A stretch of 64,000 nt of DNA from a candidate division WOR-3 bacterium (GTDB lineage Bacteria > Hydrothermota > Tepidihabitantia > SM23-42 > JAOAFX01), in NCBI GenBank assembly GCA_039802005.1, contig JBDRVV010000012.1, positions 1 to 64,000 on the forward strand, written 5' to 3'. Positions within the stretch are counted from its first letter, which is position 1. Every line of letters starts with the position of its first letter. A program made the translations under genes and the position numbers. The notes under the pieces were generated by a model. The model made no database searches, was not told the origin of the DNA, and saw nothing but the letters and a program-made list of their open reading frames with translations. Below, in pieces: positions 44,144-51,987 of the stretch.

Positions 44144-45178
44144 ATGAAAATGGAAAGTCCTGATTATATCCGAATCAGTCAGGCCGCCGCAATGGTTCTG
44201 GGTTTTAAAAGTGGTTTGTTTTACCGAAATGCAAAATCACCCTGTATTAATATCCTGCTCACCTATGAAAACGGTTGTGCAGGCAATTGCGCGTATTGTG
44301 GATTATCAATGAAAAGGCCTGGTGAATACAGAGAGAAAAGTTTCATAAGGGTTGAATGGAATAATTATCCAATCAGTGAAGTCATACAAAGAATTAAAAA
44401 TAAGAATGACTACATCAGACGCATCTGTATCTCAATGATTACAAATCGCCGTGCGGTAAATGATACAAAAAAGATTATACAGATGCTCCATAACGAAGTT
44501 CCATATCCAATTTCAGTCCTTGCTGCACCAACCATTCTCAGCCAAGAAGATTTCTTGGAAATGAAAAAACTTGGTGCTGACCGACTGGGAATAGCAGTTG
44601 ATGCCTGCACCCCAAGATTGTTTGAGCAATTTCGTGGCAAAGGTGTAAAGGGACCGCATAAGTGGGAAACCTACTGGTCAGCACTTCAGCAGGCGGTTTC
44701 GGCATTTGGCAGGGGTTATGTTGGTGTCCATCTCATCGTTGGACTTGGTGAAACTGAAAAAGAAATGGTAGAAACGATTCAAAAAGCGCAAGATAGTGGT
44801 ATTGAAACCCATCTATTCAGTTTTTTCCCTGAATCAGACTCAATACTTGCCCATCAAAATCCACCCAACATCGGAACCTACCGCAGGATTCAACTTGCGC
44901 GGTATTTAATAAATAAAAATGTTTGCACAATAAAAGAATTTGAATTTGATGAGAAAGGTAGAATTACAAAATTCAATATCCCTGAACCTGAACTTGAAAA
45001 ACACATAAACTCAGGGAAACCTTTTATGACAAGTGGTTGCCCTGGTGAAGATGGCGAAGTCGCTTGCAACCGCCCCTATTCTGATTCACTACCAGGTGAC
45101 GATATAAGAAATTTTCCATTCTTGCCTGACCCGAATGATATTGCAAAAATAAAAAAGGAACTGAAGATATATGTATAA
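44144..45178 (+). CDS. Radical SAM protein, BioB-related COG2516-like (candidate LipS-type sulfur insertase)
   Basis: 344 aa. Cluster motif C-x3-C-x2-C in ENGCAGNCAYCGLSMKRPG near residue 46, then RRICISMITNRRAV, GADRLGIAVDACTP and HLIVGLGETEKEMV, which resemble biotin synthase/lipoyl synthase-like barrels. The C-terminal segment SGCPGEDGEVACNRPY contributes two more Cys that could ligand an auxiliary Fe-S cluster serving as sulfur donor. A strong GAAGGGGG site precedes the ATG, 12 nt after the previous gene. Probable partner of the preceding radical SAM protein. It overlaps the FAD-oxidase gene by 8 nt. Confidence 0.8.
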   Translation: MKMESPDYIRISQAAAMVLGFKSGLFYRNAKSPCINILLTYENGCAGNCAYCGLSMKRPGEYREKSFIRVEWNNYPISEVIQRIKNKNDYIRRICISMITNRRAVNDTKKIIQMLHNEVPYPISVLAAPTILSQEDFLEMKKLGADRLGIAVDACTPRLFEQFRGKGVKGPHKWETYWSALQQAVSAFGRGYVGVHLIVGLGETEKEMVETIQKAQDSGIETHLFSFFPESDSILAHQNPPNIGTYRRIQLARYLINKNVCTIKEFEFDEKGRITKFNIPEPELEKHINSGKPFMTSGCPGEDGEVACNRPYSDSLPGDDIRNFPFLPDPNDIAKIKKELKIYV

Positions 45179-46598
45179 CAAAATAAACGAAAAAATCATA
45201 GATAAACTTCTCTCAATTCTTGGCAAGGAAAATGTTATATTAGAAAAAGAAGCACTGGAAAACTATGCCCATGATGAAACACCGCTTTATCAATCAATGC
45301 CCGAAGTTGTAGTAAAACCGGTGAATAAAAAACAAATTTCAGAAATAATGGTGATTGCAAATGAAAATCAAATACCGGTAACCCCGCGGGGTGGTGGGAC
45401 AAGTCTTTCCGCAGGTGCCGTCCCAATCCACAATGGTATTGTCCTATCGCTCGAAAGGATGAATCATATCAAAGAGGTTGATGAAAAAAATCTGATGGCA
45501 ATTGTAGAACCGGGTATCATAACCGGAATAATGGAAAAAGAACTTGCTCGGTATAATCTTTTCTTTCCCCCTGACCCAGTAAGCCTTGATTCCTGTACTA
45601 TTGGGGGGAACATTGCGGAATGTGCAGGTGGACCAAGGGCGATGAAATATGGCGTTACAAAAAACTATATAACGGGTTTAGAAATAGTACTCGCGGATGG
45701 TGAAATTATCAGATTGGGTGGCAAATTGCTCAAAAATGTGACTGGTTATGATATGCTCAGTTTGTTTATTGGCTCAGAAGGCACGCTCGGAATTGTCACT
45801 GAAGCAACCATAAAAGCACTGGTGATTCCTGAAATAATCGTTGACCTTTATATCCCATTTAAAACCGTCTCTGATGCCTCGAATTTTTCTATTGAAGTTC
45901 TGAATAGCGGTTTAACTCCCACCGCGATTGAACTTATGGAAGGCGAAGTTGTAAGAATGGTTGAAAAATATCTACAGAGAAGGGTTCCATATAGTGAAGC
46001 AAATGGACACACAATCGTAGAAATAGACGGTAATGATAAAGAATATTTGAGAAAAATCTGGGAAAAAATTGGGGATATTGCATTAAAATTCAATGCCATG
46101 GATGTGCTTGTAGCCGAAACTCTCCAGGATCGGGAGCGGGTATGGGAAATAAGAAAGAAGATCGGCGATTCCCTAAAATCACAAACAAAAATAATAGCCC
46201 GAGAAGATTTGGTAGTTCCCAGGGATAAAATACCTGAATTAATATATCAATTAAAGGAATGTGTGAAAAATTTTGGTTGTGAACTCTATGCATTCGGACA
46301 TCTCGGCGACGGGAATATGCATACCGATGTTGGATGCATAGAAGAGAAGGATAAAAAATTGAATGGCAAAGATTGGATTGCCGAGATGCGTAAAAAAATG
46401 TATGAGTTCACAATCCAACTCGGTGGAACGATAACCGCCGAGCACGGCGTGGGTTTATCAAAAATTCCCTACCTTGCCCTTGCCCTTGATAAGAAAACGA
46501 TTGAATTGATGTTGCAAATAAAAAAAGAATTCGACCCCAAGAACATTCTCAACCCGGGCAAAATATTTCCAAATATTTTAGGTAATTTAGGTGTTTAG
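45171..46598 (+). CDS. FAD-linked oxidase, GlcD / D-lactate dehydrogenase family
   Basis: 475 aa. The PCMH-type FAD-binding domain comprises VTPRGGGTSLSAGAVP near residue 74, DSCTIGGNIAECAGGPRAMKYG and IGSEGTLGIVTEATIK. The C-terminal FAD-oxidase domain has GHLGDGNMHTDVG and AEHGVGLSKIPY. Such proteins oxidise 2-hydroxyacids such as glycolate or D-lactate, often with a separate Fe-S subunit, which is absent here. The exact substrate is unknown. Co-transcribed with the radical SAM genes by overlap; a functional link to lipoate assembly is not evident. Confidence 0.88.
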   Translation: MYNKINEKIIDKLLSILGKENVILEKEALENYAHDETPLYQSMPEVVVKPVNKKQISEIMVIANENQIPVTPRGGGTSLSAGAVPIHNGIVLSLERMNHIKEVDEKNLMAIVEPGIITGIMEKELARYNLFFPPDPVSLDSCTIGGNIAECAGGPRAMKYGVTKNYITGLEIVLADGEIIRLGGKLLKNVTGYDMLSLFIGSEGTLGIVTEATIKALVIPEIIVDLYIPFKTVSDASNFSIEVLNSGLTPTAIELMEGEVVRMVEKYLQRRVPYSEANGHTIVEIDGNDKEYLRKIWEKIGDIALKFNAMDVLVAETLQDRERVWEIRKKIGDSLKSQTKIIAREDLVVPRDKIPELIYQLKECVKNFGCELYAFGHLGDGNMHTDVGCIEEKDKKLNGKDWIAEMRKKMYEFTIQLGGTITAEHGVGLSKIPYLALALDKKTIELMLQIKKEFDPKNILNPGKIFPNILGNLGV

Positions 46599-46613
46599 AA
46601 ATTTTGTAATAAT

Positions 46614-47318
46614 ATGATTCGTGCCTTCATTGAAACCTCTCTAATTGACTGGGATGGAAAGATAACCTCAGTGCTCTTTTTTGATCGGTGTAATTTTCGT
46701 TGTCCCTTCTGTCAAAACTGGCGTTTGATAATCAATCCCAAAAAATATCCAGAGTATAATATTGATGAAATTTTAAAAAAAATTTTGCATAAAAAAAACT
46801 GGATTGATGGCATCGTCCTCACCGGTGGTGAACCTCTAATATTTTTTGACGATATAATTGGAATAGCAAGAAAGATTAAAAAAAATAACCTGTTAATAAA
46901 ACTTGATACCAACGGTTCATTGCCGGAACAATTAGAGCGTTTGATAAAATTAAACTTAATTGATTATGTCGCAATGGATATCAAGGCACCGTTTGACCAA
47001 ACATACTTTATCGCCACCGGCAAGAACCCAAAAACAAACCCCAAACTTATTGAGAAGGTCAAAAGAACGATAAAAATCCTTATGGATTTAAATATTGATT
47101 ATGAATTCAGAACGACCTGTGTGCCAGGATTGATTGATGAAAAGGCAATAATAAAAATAGGAGAAGAAATAAAAGGGGCAAAGAGATGGGCTCTACAAAG
47201 ATTTATACCTTTCAATGCCTATAAAAAAGAATATCGTAGCAAGACCTTTGATGATCAACAATTAAATGAATTCCTTAGCATTGCACGATCCATAGTCCCT
47301 GATTCAAAACTTAGATAG
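46614..47318 (+). CDS. Radical SAM activating enzyme (NrdG/TIGR02495-like)
   Basis: 234 aa. Radical SAM motif C-x3-C-x2-C in FFDRCNFRCPFCQNWRL near residue 26, then GIVLTGGEPLIFFDD, IKLDTNGS and VAMDIKAPFDQTY. The size and order match 'anaerobic ribonucleotide reductase activating protein' of the TIGR02495 type and related glycyl-radical-enzyme activases. No glycyl-radical enzyme is encoded nearby, so its partner is elsewhere. It starts 15 nt after the oxidase gene with no clear ribosome site, and is probably the last gene of the mreB-led operon. Confidence 0.85.
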   Translation: MIRAFIETSLIDWDGKITSVLFFDRCNFRCPFCQNWRLIINPKKYPEYNIDEILKKILHKKNWIDGIVLTGGEPLIFFDDIIGIARKIKKNNLLIKLDTNGSLPEQLERLIKLNLIDYVAMDIKAPFDQTYFIATGKNPKTNPKLIEKVKRTIKILMDLNIDYEFRTTCVPGLIDEKAIIKIGEEIKGAKRWALQRFIPFNAYKKEYRSKTFDDQQLNEFLSIARSIVPDSKLR

Positions 47319-47362
47319 AAATCAAAAACTCAAATTAAGACTTAAGTTTAGATTTTATATAA

Positions 47363-47390
47363 TTGACAATTTTGTTCTTTTGATTATAAT
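47363..47390 (+). promoter_or_regulatory. Promoter of the radical SAM/SPASM-tyrS pair, leaderless layout
   Basis: TTGACA (47363-47368), 16-nt spacer, TATAAT (47385-47390), 5 nt to ATG 47396: both boxes are full consensus. Confidence 0.88.
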
Positions 47391-47395
47391 TTCGT

Positions 47396-48820
47396 ATGAA
47401 ACTGGAGACAAAGGTAAAAATAAACAATTTCCTTATGAAAAATTTATTATATGGAATTTTTCACAGTGGAAATAATCCTTTGCTCCGTCCTGTACTATTA
47501 CCTGTTGTGGAAAAAGGTATCTGGCTTGCGCTTAATAATGTTCCTGGACCAGTAGGCTTGCCGGGTGTATTAAAGGATAAATTCTATATGCTCAGGGCAA
47601 TGGTCTACTCAGGCATCCGATTTGGAACTACATCAAAGTTTACTGACACCATAGTTAACAAGGCAATCTTGAGTAATCTAAGGGCAGAAAAGGAAAAAGA
47701 ATTTCGTGCGGTATTTGGATTTGACCCACCAGGTTTTATGACTATTTCTCCTGCAAAGAAATGCAATTTGAGGTGTAAGGGCTGTTATGCAAATTCCGCA
47801 TCAGAAAAAGACCAGTTGCCATACGATATTTTTTCAAGGGCGATAAAAGAGATGCGAGACCTCTGGGGTGCAAGATTTGTTGTAATATCAGGCGGCGAAC
47901 CAATGCTTTATAAATGGAATAACAAAGGAATCATTGATATATTTGAAGAACATCCCGATTCATTATTTCTGATGTATACAAATGGCAGTTTAATAACTGA
48001 AGAAATAGCAGACAAATTTGGCAAATTGGGGAATATTACACCGGCAATATCTGTAGAAGGAATGGAAGAAACAACCGAAAGAAGGAGAGGTAAAGGTTTC
48101 TTTGATAAAATAGTCCGTACCCTGACCCTTTTGAGAAAATACCGTGTGACCTTTGGAATATCAATAACTGCGACAAGGGAGAATGCCGAAGAAATTGTCT
48201 CTGATGAATTTATTGATTTCTATTTTAACAAACTTGGGGCAGCCTATGCCTGGGTCTTCCATTATATGCCTATTGGCAGAGATATTGCCCCTGAATTAAT
48301 TCCCACACCAGAACAGAGGGTAATGCTCTGGGAAAAAAGCTGGGAAATTATCAGGAATAGAAAGATTATGTATGCGGATTTTTGGAATCATGGTCCGGTA
48401 TCGGATGGTTGTATCTCAGCAGGAAGACCTGGTGGTTATTTCTACATTGACTGGCACGCCAATGTCTTTCCCTGCGTTTTTTTCCCTTATGCTGCAGCCA
48501 ACCTTAAAGAAATTTATGAAAATGGTGGTAATCTAAATGATTTAATAAACCTGCCTTTGCATAAAAAAATCCGGGAATGGCAATTCAAATACTGGAAAGA
48601 AGGAGATTTATTAAGACCCTGCCCGATTCGTGACCATTATCTAATTGCAAAGAACTTTGTGCTTGAAACACAGGCGAAACCAGCAGACCAATCAGCAGAG
48701 GAAATATTGAATAGCCCTGATTATGAAAAGAAAATGGCAGAATATGATTTTGAGTTAGAAAGAAAAACCAGAGTAATCTGGGAAAAGGTGTATAGAAATG
48801 GAGCCAGAAAAGCAGTTTGA
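47396..48820 (+). CDS. Radical SAM protein with SPASM-like C-terminus
   Basis: 474 aa. About 110 residues of helical N-terminal sequence precede the radical SAM core. The cluster motif is SPAKKCNLRCKGCYAN (C-x3-C-x2-C) near residue 122, followed by VVISGGEPMLY, LMYTNGSL and AISVEGMEETTERRRG. C-terminal cysteines in DGCISAGRPGGYFYIDW, VFPCVFF and LLRPCPIRDHY suggest a SPASM-type auxiliary cluster. Related proteins modify peptides or act as anaerobic maturases, but I see no precursor peptide gene beside it. Translation is probably leaderless. It overlaps tyrS by 23 nt. Confidence 0.83.
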   Translation: MKLETKVKINNFLMKNLLYGIFHSGNNPLLRPVLLPVVEKGIWLALNNVPGPVGLPGVLKDKFYMLRAMVYSGIRFGTTSKFTDTIVNKAILSNLRAEKEKEFRAVFGFDPPGFMTISPAKKCNLRCKGCYANSASEKDQLPYDIFSRAIKEMRDLWGARFVVISGGEPMLYKWNNKGIIDIFEEHPDSLFLMYTNGSLITEEIADKFGKLGNITPAISVEGMEETTERRRGKGFFDKIVRTLTLLRKYRVTFGISITATRENAEEIVSDEFIDFYFNKLGAAYAWVFHYMPIGRDIAPELIPTPEQRVMLWEKSWEIIRNRKIMYADFWNHGPVSDGCISAGRPGGYFYIDWHANVFPCVFFPYAAANLKEIYENGGNLNDLINLPLHKKIREWQFKYWKEGDLLRPCPIRDHYLIAKNFVLETQAKPADQSAEEILNSPDYEKKMAEYDFELERKTRVIWEKVYRNGARKAV

Positions 48821-49988
48821 ACTAATTAAGATCAATACTGCAGAAATTATTTCTGCGGAAGAATTATTAAAAAAACTAAAAAGGCGAAAGCCGTTAAGAG
48901 TGAAACTCGGGATTGATCCATCAGCACCAGAGATACACCTCGGTATAAGTGTTCAGTTGAGAAAATTAAAACAATTCCAGGAGTTGGGACATACCGTTGT
49001 GCTTGTTGTAGGTGACTTTACCGGAATGATTGGAGACCCCAGCGGCGTATCAAAGACAAGACCCAAATTGACTCGTGAACAGGTGAAAAAGAATATGGCA
49101 CGGTATAAAGAACAGATATTTAAAATCCTCGACCCAAAGAAAACAGAGTTTACATACAATTCAAAATGGCTTGGTGCATTAAGTATTTACGATTTCATCG
49201 AAATCGCCTCTAAATACACAGTGGCACGCATTCTTGAAAGGGATGATTTTTCAATCCGTCTTAAAGAAGGCATACCCGTATATATGCATGAAATAATGTA
49301 TCCATTGTTTCAAGCTTATGACTCAGTCGCAATAAAGGCAGATATTGAATTAGGTGGAACTGATCAGAAATTCAATCTTCTCGTCGGTAGAGAACTGATG
49401 AGAGAATTCAATATGGAACCGCAGGTTGTTATGACACTGCCCATCCTCGAAGGCACCGACGGTGTAAGAAAAATGAGTAAGAGTTACGGTAACTACATTG
49501 GTATCACCGAACATGCAAGGGAAATGTTTGGAAAGGTTATGTCCATTCCGGATGAATTGATAATAAAATATTTTGAATTAACCACCGATGCCTTTCCCCA
49601 CAAAATAGAAGAATATAGAAAGGGATTAAAAGATGGCTCTATCAATCCCCGGGATGCAAAATTTGATCTTGCCAAAACTATAGTGCGAATGTACCATTCA
49701 GCCCAGGCTGCCGAGGAAGCGGCGAGTGAATTTGAAAAGGTGTTTACTAAAAAAGAATTGCCCACAGAATTAAAAGAATTCAAACTTGCAGAGAAAGAAA
49801 TAAATATAGTTGATCTGCTTGTAAAGACGAATCTTATGCCTTCCCGTGCAGAAGCAAAACGCAAGATCAAAGAGGGGGCGATAGACATTGATGGGAAAAC
49901 AGTTAAGGATATAAATTATATCGTCCGATTAAGTGAACCGATTGTCGTTAAGGCAGGAAAACACAAATTTTTAAAAGTCACGCCCTGA
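48798..49988 (+). CDS. tyrS: Tyrosyl-tRNA synthetase (TyrRS type 2)
   Basis: 396 aa. Class I motifs: the HIGH equivalent is HLGISVQLRKL near residue 48 and KMSKS is RKMSKSYGN near residue 222. GDFTGMIGDPSG and ELGGTDQKFNLLVGRELM are typical of the TyrZ-like branch. A C-terminal S4 RNA-binding domain (MPSRAEAKRKIKEGAIDIDG) completes it. AAGGTG lies 8 nt before the ATG, inside the upstream gene. No T-box leader is present. Confidence 0.96.
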   Translation: MEPEKQFELIKINTAEIISAEELLKKLKRRKPLRVKLGIDPSAPEIHLGISVQLRKLKQFQELGHTVVLVVGDFTGMIGDPSGVSKTRPKLTREQVKKNMARYKEQIFKILDPKKTEFTYNSKWLGALSIYDFIEIASKYTVARILERDDFSIRLKEGIPVYMHEIMYPLFQAYDSVAIKADIELGGTDQKFNLLVGRELMREFNMEPQVVMTLPILEGTDGVRKMSKSYGNYIGITEHAREMFGKVMSIPDELIIKYFELTTDAFPHKIEEYRKGLKDGSINPRDAKFDLAKTIVRMYHSAQAAEEAASEFEKVFTKKELPTELKEFKLAEKEINIVDLLVKTNLMPSRAEAKRKIKEGAIDIDGKTVKDINYIVRLSEPIVVKAGKHKFLKVTP

Positions 49989-50004
49989 AAAATTTTAAAT
50001 CCTT

Positions 50005-50583
50005 TTAGTCTGAATTATTATCCTTCTGGTGGATAACATCAGTCGTTAAATCAAGGGCATCGGCGAGCCTCTCACATATCTTTTCAAGGGAATTATATAA
50101 TTCGTTTTCACTAATAGATTTACTGTGTATGCGGTCAAGGATATCCTCAAGTTGCGAAAATGTATTAACCAGTTCATTATAATCATAATGGAGCGTCTTG
50201 GTAAGCGAATGGCATAGTTCGTTATATATCTCCTGGATACCATTAACCACATCTCCCTTGCGAAATTTTATTTCACCGGTCTCAATGCCTTCACTAAGTT
50301 TTTTAAGATAACTTGCAAGTCGATGGAGTGGGCCATAGATTCTGTTTGATAGTCTCAATAAAGTTACATAACTTAAATAATAAAGCACTATTGCGATAAT
50401 TATAAAAATTATAATCGGTAAGGTGTAGTTTCTACCTGGCGCAAACACATTTTCAGGTCCAAAAATGAAAATCAATGATAGGATGAGAATAAGAGAAACG
50501 CCTAAAACCAGTCCAAATGCATGAAAGACCATTCGGTATTGTAAACGATTAACGATTAAATTCTTTCTCCGTTCTTCTTTCAT
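50005..50583 (-). CDS. Two-helix membrane protein with HAMP-like segment, no output domain
   Basis: 192 aa. Membrane segments at about 18-42 and 52-72 with a short loop between, then a HAMP-like helix pair (RLSNRIYGPLHRLASYLKKLSEG...GDVVNGIQEIYNEL, roughly 75-125). A second helical region (~130-180) ends at the C-terminus. It looks like the front half of a chemoreceptor or sensor kinase without the signalling module, so it may act through a partner protein. It is not an obvious truncation: the end is clean and no remnant follows. Single gene; the -10 box lies 8 nt before the ATG and no ribosome site is visible. Confidence 0.75.
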   Translation of the reverse strand: MKEERRKNLIVNRLQYRMVFHAFGLVLGVSLILILSLIFIFGPENVFAPGRNYTLPIIIFIIIAIVLYYLSYVTLLRLSNRIYGPLHRLASYLKKLSEGIETGEIKFRKGDVVNGIQEIYNELCHSLTKTLHYDYNELVNTFSQLEDILDRIHSKSISENELYNSLEKICERLADALDLTTDVIHQKDNNSD

Positions 50584-50591
50584 AGTAAATA

Positions 50592-50619
50592 AGTATAATC
50601 ACAATTAAATCATTGTCAA
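50592..50619 (-). promoter_or_regulatory. Promoter of the HAMP protein gene, near-leaderless
   Basis: Minus strand TTGACA (50619-50614), 16-nt spacer, TATACT (50597-50592), 8 nt to ATG 50583. Confidence 0.75.
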
Positions 50620-50700
50620 GTATCTGTGATTCTGAGTCCTCTCCATTCTAATAGAATGCTTTTTTAATATTCAATAAAGCCTTAGAAATCTCGTAAACCC

Positions 50701-50754
50701 GTAGCGGCAACCCCTGGTCTACAACAAAAATTGTAGTTGTAGAGATTGCTCTGC
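50701..50754 (+). repeat. Two decayed GTAG-hairpin repeats
   Basis: GTAGCG-GCAACCC-CT-GGTCTAC (50701-50722) and GTAGTT-GTAGAGA-TT-GCTCTGC (50733-50754) align with the 22-nt element but carry stem mismatches, as expected for old copies. Confidence 0.55.
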
Positions 50755-50768
50755 GTAATAGACTAATT

Positions 50769-50860
50769 GTAGTGGCAGAGTTTACTCTGCAGAATTAATA
50801 ATTGTAGTGGCAGAGTTTACTCTGCAGAATTAATAATTGTAGTGGCAGAGTTTACTCTGC
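50769..50860 (+). repeat. Three direct 35-bp tandem copies carrying the GTAGTG hairpin
   Basis: Elements at 50769-50790, 50804-50825 and 50839-50860 are identical (GTAGTG + GCAGAGT-TT-ACTCTGC) and separated by an identical 13-nt spacer (agaattaataatt), giving a 35-bp period. The spacers are identical, so this is a tandem repeat and not a CRISPR array. Confidence 0.9.
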
Positions 50861-50892
50861 AATAATCTATGTCGAGCAAGCTCGACCACTAC
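50839..50892. repeat. Inverted pair of GTAGTG hairpin repeats
   Basis: The third tandem copy pairs with a minus-strand element GTCGAGC-AA-GCTCGAC + CACTAC (50871-50892) across a 10-nt spacer, the same spacing as the 29154-29207 pair. Confidence 0.82.
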
Positions 50893-50894
50893 GT

Positions 50895-50925
50895 AATTGG
50901 GTGGTTGGCTTCGGCCAATACAATT
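50895..50925. repeat. TTCG-loop palindrome following the repeat cluster
   Basis: AATTG..GT..TTGGC-TTCG-GCCAA.AC-AATT forms a nested inverted repeat with a TTCG loop at 50910-50913. A partial copy of its left half (taattggatggttggct) follows the pair at 62496-62543. The remaining parts of 50620-50959 hold no gene. Confidence 0.55.
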
Positions 50926-50959
50926 AATCCATATTGAAATGTGCCAACACTTCCCACCC

Positions 50960-50987
50960 TTGATTTTTCAAAAAATTTGTATTTAAT
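50960..50987 (+). promoter_or_regulatory. Promoter of the hydroxyacid dehydrogenase-glycerate kinase pair, near-leaderless
   Basis: TTGATT (50960-50965), 16-nt spacer, TTTAAT (50982-50987), 7 nt to ATG 50995. Supports the 50995 start over an in-frame GTG at 50941. Confidence 0.6.
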
Positions 50988-50994
50988 TATTCTT

Positions 50995-51987
50995 ATGAAA
51001 AACAAAGACAAAATTTATATTACAAGAAATTTACCCAAGCCGGCAATTGACTTATTAAAAAAATATTTTCTAATAGAAATATATAAAAAAGAGCAACCAA
51101 TTAAAAAGTTTGAATTGAAAAAAGCATTGAGAGATAAAACAGGTCTCATTTCTCTACTTACCGATAATATTGATAAAGAAGTGATAGGTAATGCCCCATT
51201 GTTGAAAATCATTGCGAATTATGCTGCAGGTTATAATAATATTGATATTACTGAAGCGACAAAGAAGGGTATAATGGTAACAAACACGCCTGATGTTTTA
51301 ACCGAAACAACCGCTGACCTCACCTGGGGAATGATACTTGCCGTTGCCCGCCGTATCCCGGAGGCAGAAAAATTTTTAAGAAAAGGCAGATTTAAAGGTT
51401 GGGAACCTTTGTTATTTTTAGGTCATGATGTCCATCACAAAACAATTGGAATAATTGGTATGGGCAGAATCGGAAGGGCAGTGGCAAGACGTGCAGCAGG
51501 ATTTGGAATGAAGATAATTTACTATGATAAATTTAGGCTTCCGACCAAACAAGAAAAAAACCTGTCTCTCAATTATAAACCATTTGAATATATCCTTAAA
51601 AATGCCGATTTCATTACAATCCATACACCATTAACCAAGGAAACATATCATATGATTTCTTATCGGGCATTTAATTTAATGAAAAAAACTGCATTCTTAA
51701 TAAACACCGCACGCGGACCCATCATAGATGAGAAGGAATTAATAAAGGCACTCAAATATAAGAAAATAGCAGGTTGTGCACTTGATGTCTTTGAAAATGA
51801 ACCAAGGGTATCAAAAGAATTACTAAAGATGGATAATGTTTTACTTCTTCCCCATATCGGCTCGGCAACCCTTGAAACGAGAACAAATATGGCATTAATC
51901 TGTGCCAAAAATTTAATCGCTGCCTTGATAGAAAACAAAACACCGCCCAATCTTGTAAATCCAGAAGTTTTGAAGTTCAAAAATTGA
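50995..51987 (+). CDS. D-2-hydroxyacid dehydrogenase, glyoxylate/hydroxypyruvate reductase type
   Basis: 330 aa from ATG 50995 (KNKDKIYITRNLPKPAIDLL). The NAD-binding fold has TIGIIGMGRIGRAVARRAAGFG near residue 148; catalytic-type residues are the Arg in NTARGPIIDE, the Glu in FENEP, and the His in LLPHIGSATLETR. ANYAAGYNNIDI is the usual substrate-domain motif. It resembles GyaR-type glyoxylate reductases, which also reduce hydroxypyruvate. The following glycerate kinase (4-nt overlap) supports conversion of hydroxypyruvate or glyoxylate-derived compounds to glycerate and then 2-phosphoglycerate. Confidence 0.92.
   Translation: MKNKDKIYITRNLPKPAIDLLKKYFLIEIYKKEQPIKKFELKKALRDKTGLISLLTDNIDKEVIGNAPLLKIIANYAAGYNNIDITEATKKGIMVTNTPDVLTETTADLTWGMILAVARRIPEAEKFLRKGRFKGWEPLLFLGHDVHHKTIGIIGMGRIGRAVARRAAGFGMKIIYYDKFRLPTKQEKNLSLNYKPFEYILKNADFITIHTPLTKETYHMISYRAFNLMKKTAFLINTARGPIIDEKELIKALKYKKIAGCALDVFENEPRVSKELLKMDNVLLLPHIGSATLETRTNMALICAKNLIAALIENKTPPNLVNPEVLKFKN

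Noticed and set aside
47319-47395. T-box leader upstream of the tyrS transcript
   Set aside because: The promoter leaves no leader RNA and no T-box sequence or specifier stem is present.
50644-50666. CATTCTA-A-TAGAATG followed by CTTTTTT as an intrinsic terminator
   Set aside because: The stem is short and AT-rich with a one-base loop, and no plus-strand gene ends nearby (tyrS ends 650 nt upstream and a minus-strand gene intervenes).
50769-50892. Short regularly spaced repeats suggestive of a CRISPR array
   Set aside because: The spacers are identical, there are only three direct units, the repeat is a perfect hairpin family found elsewhere, and no cas genes are present.
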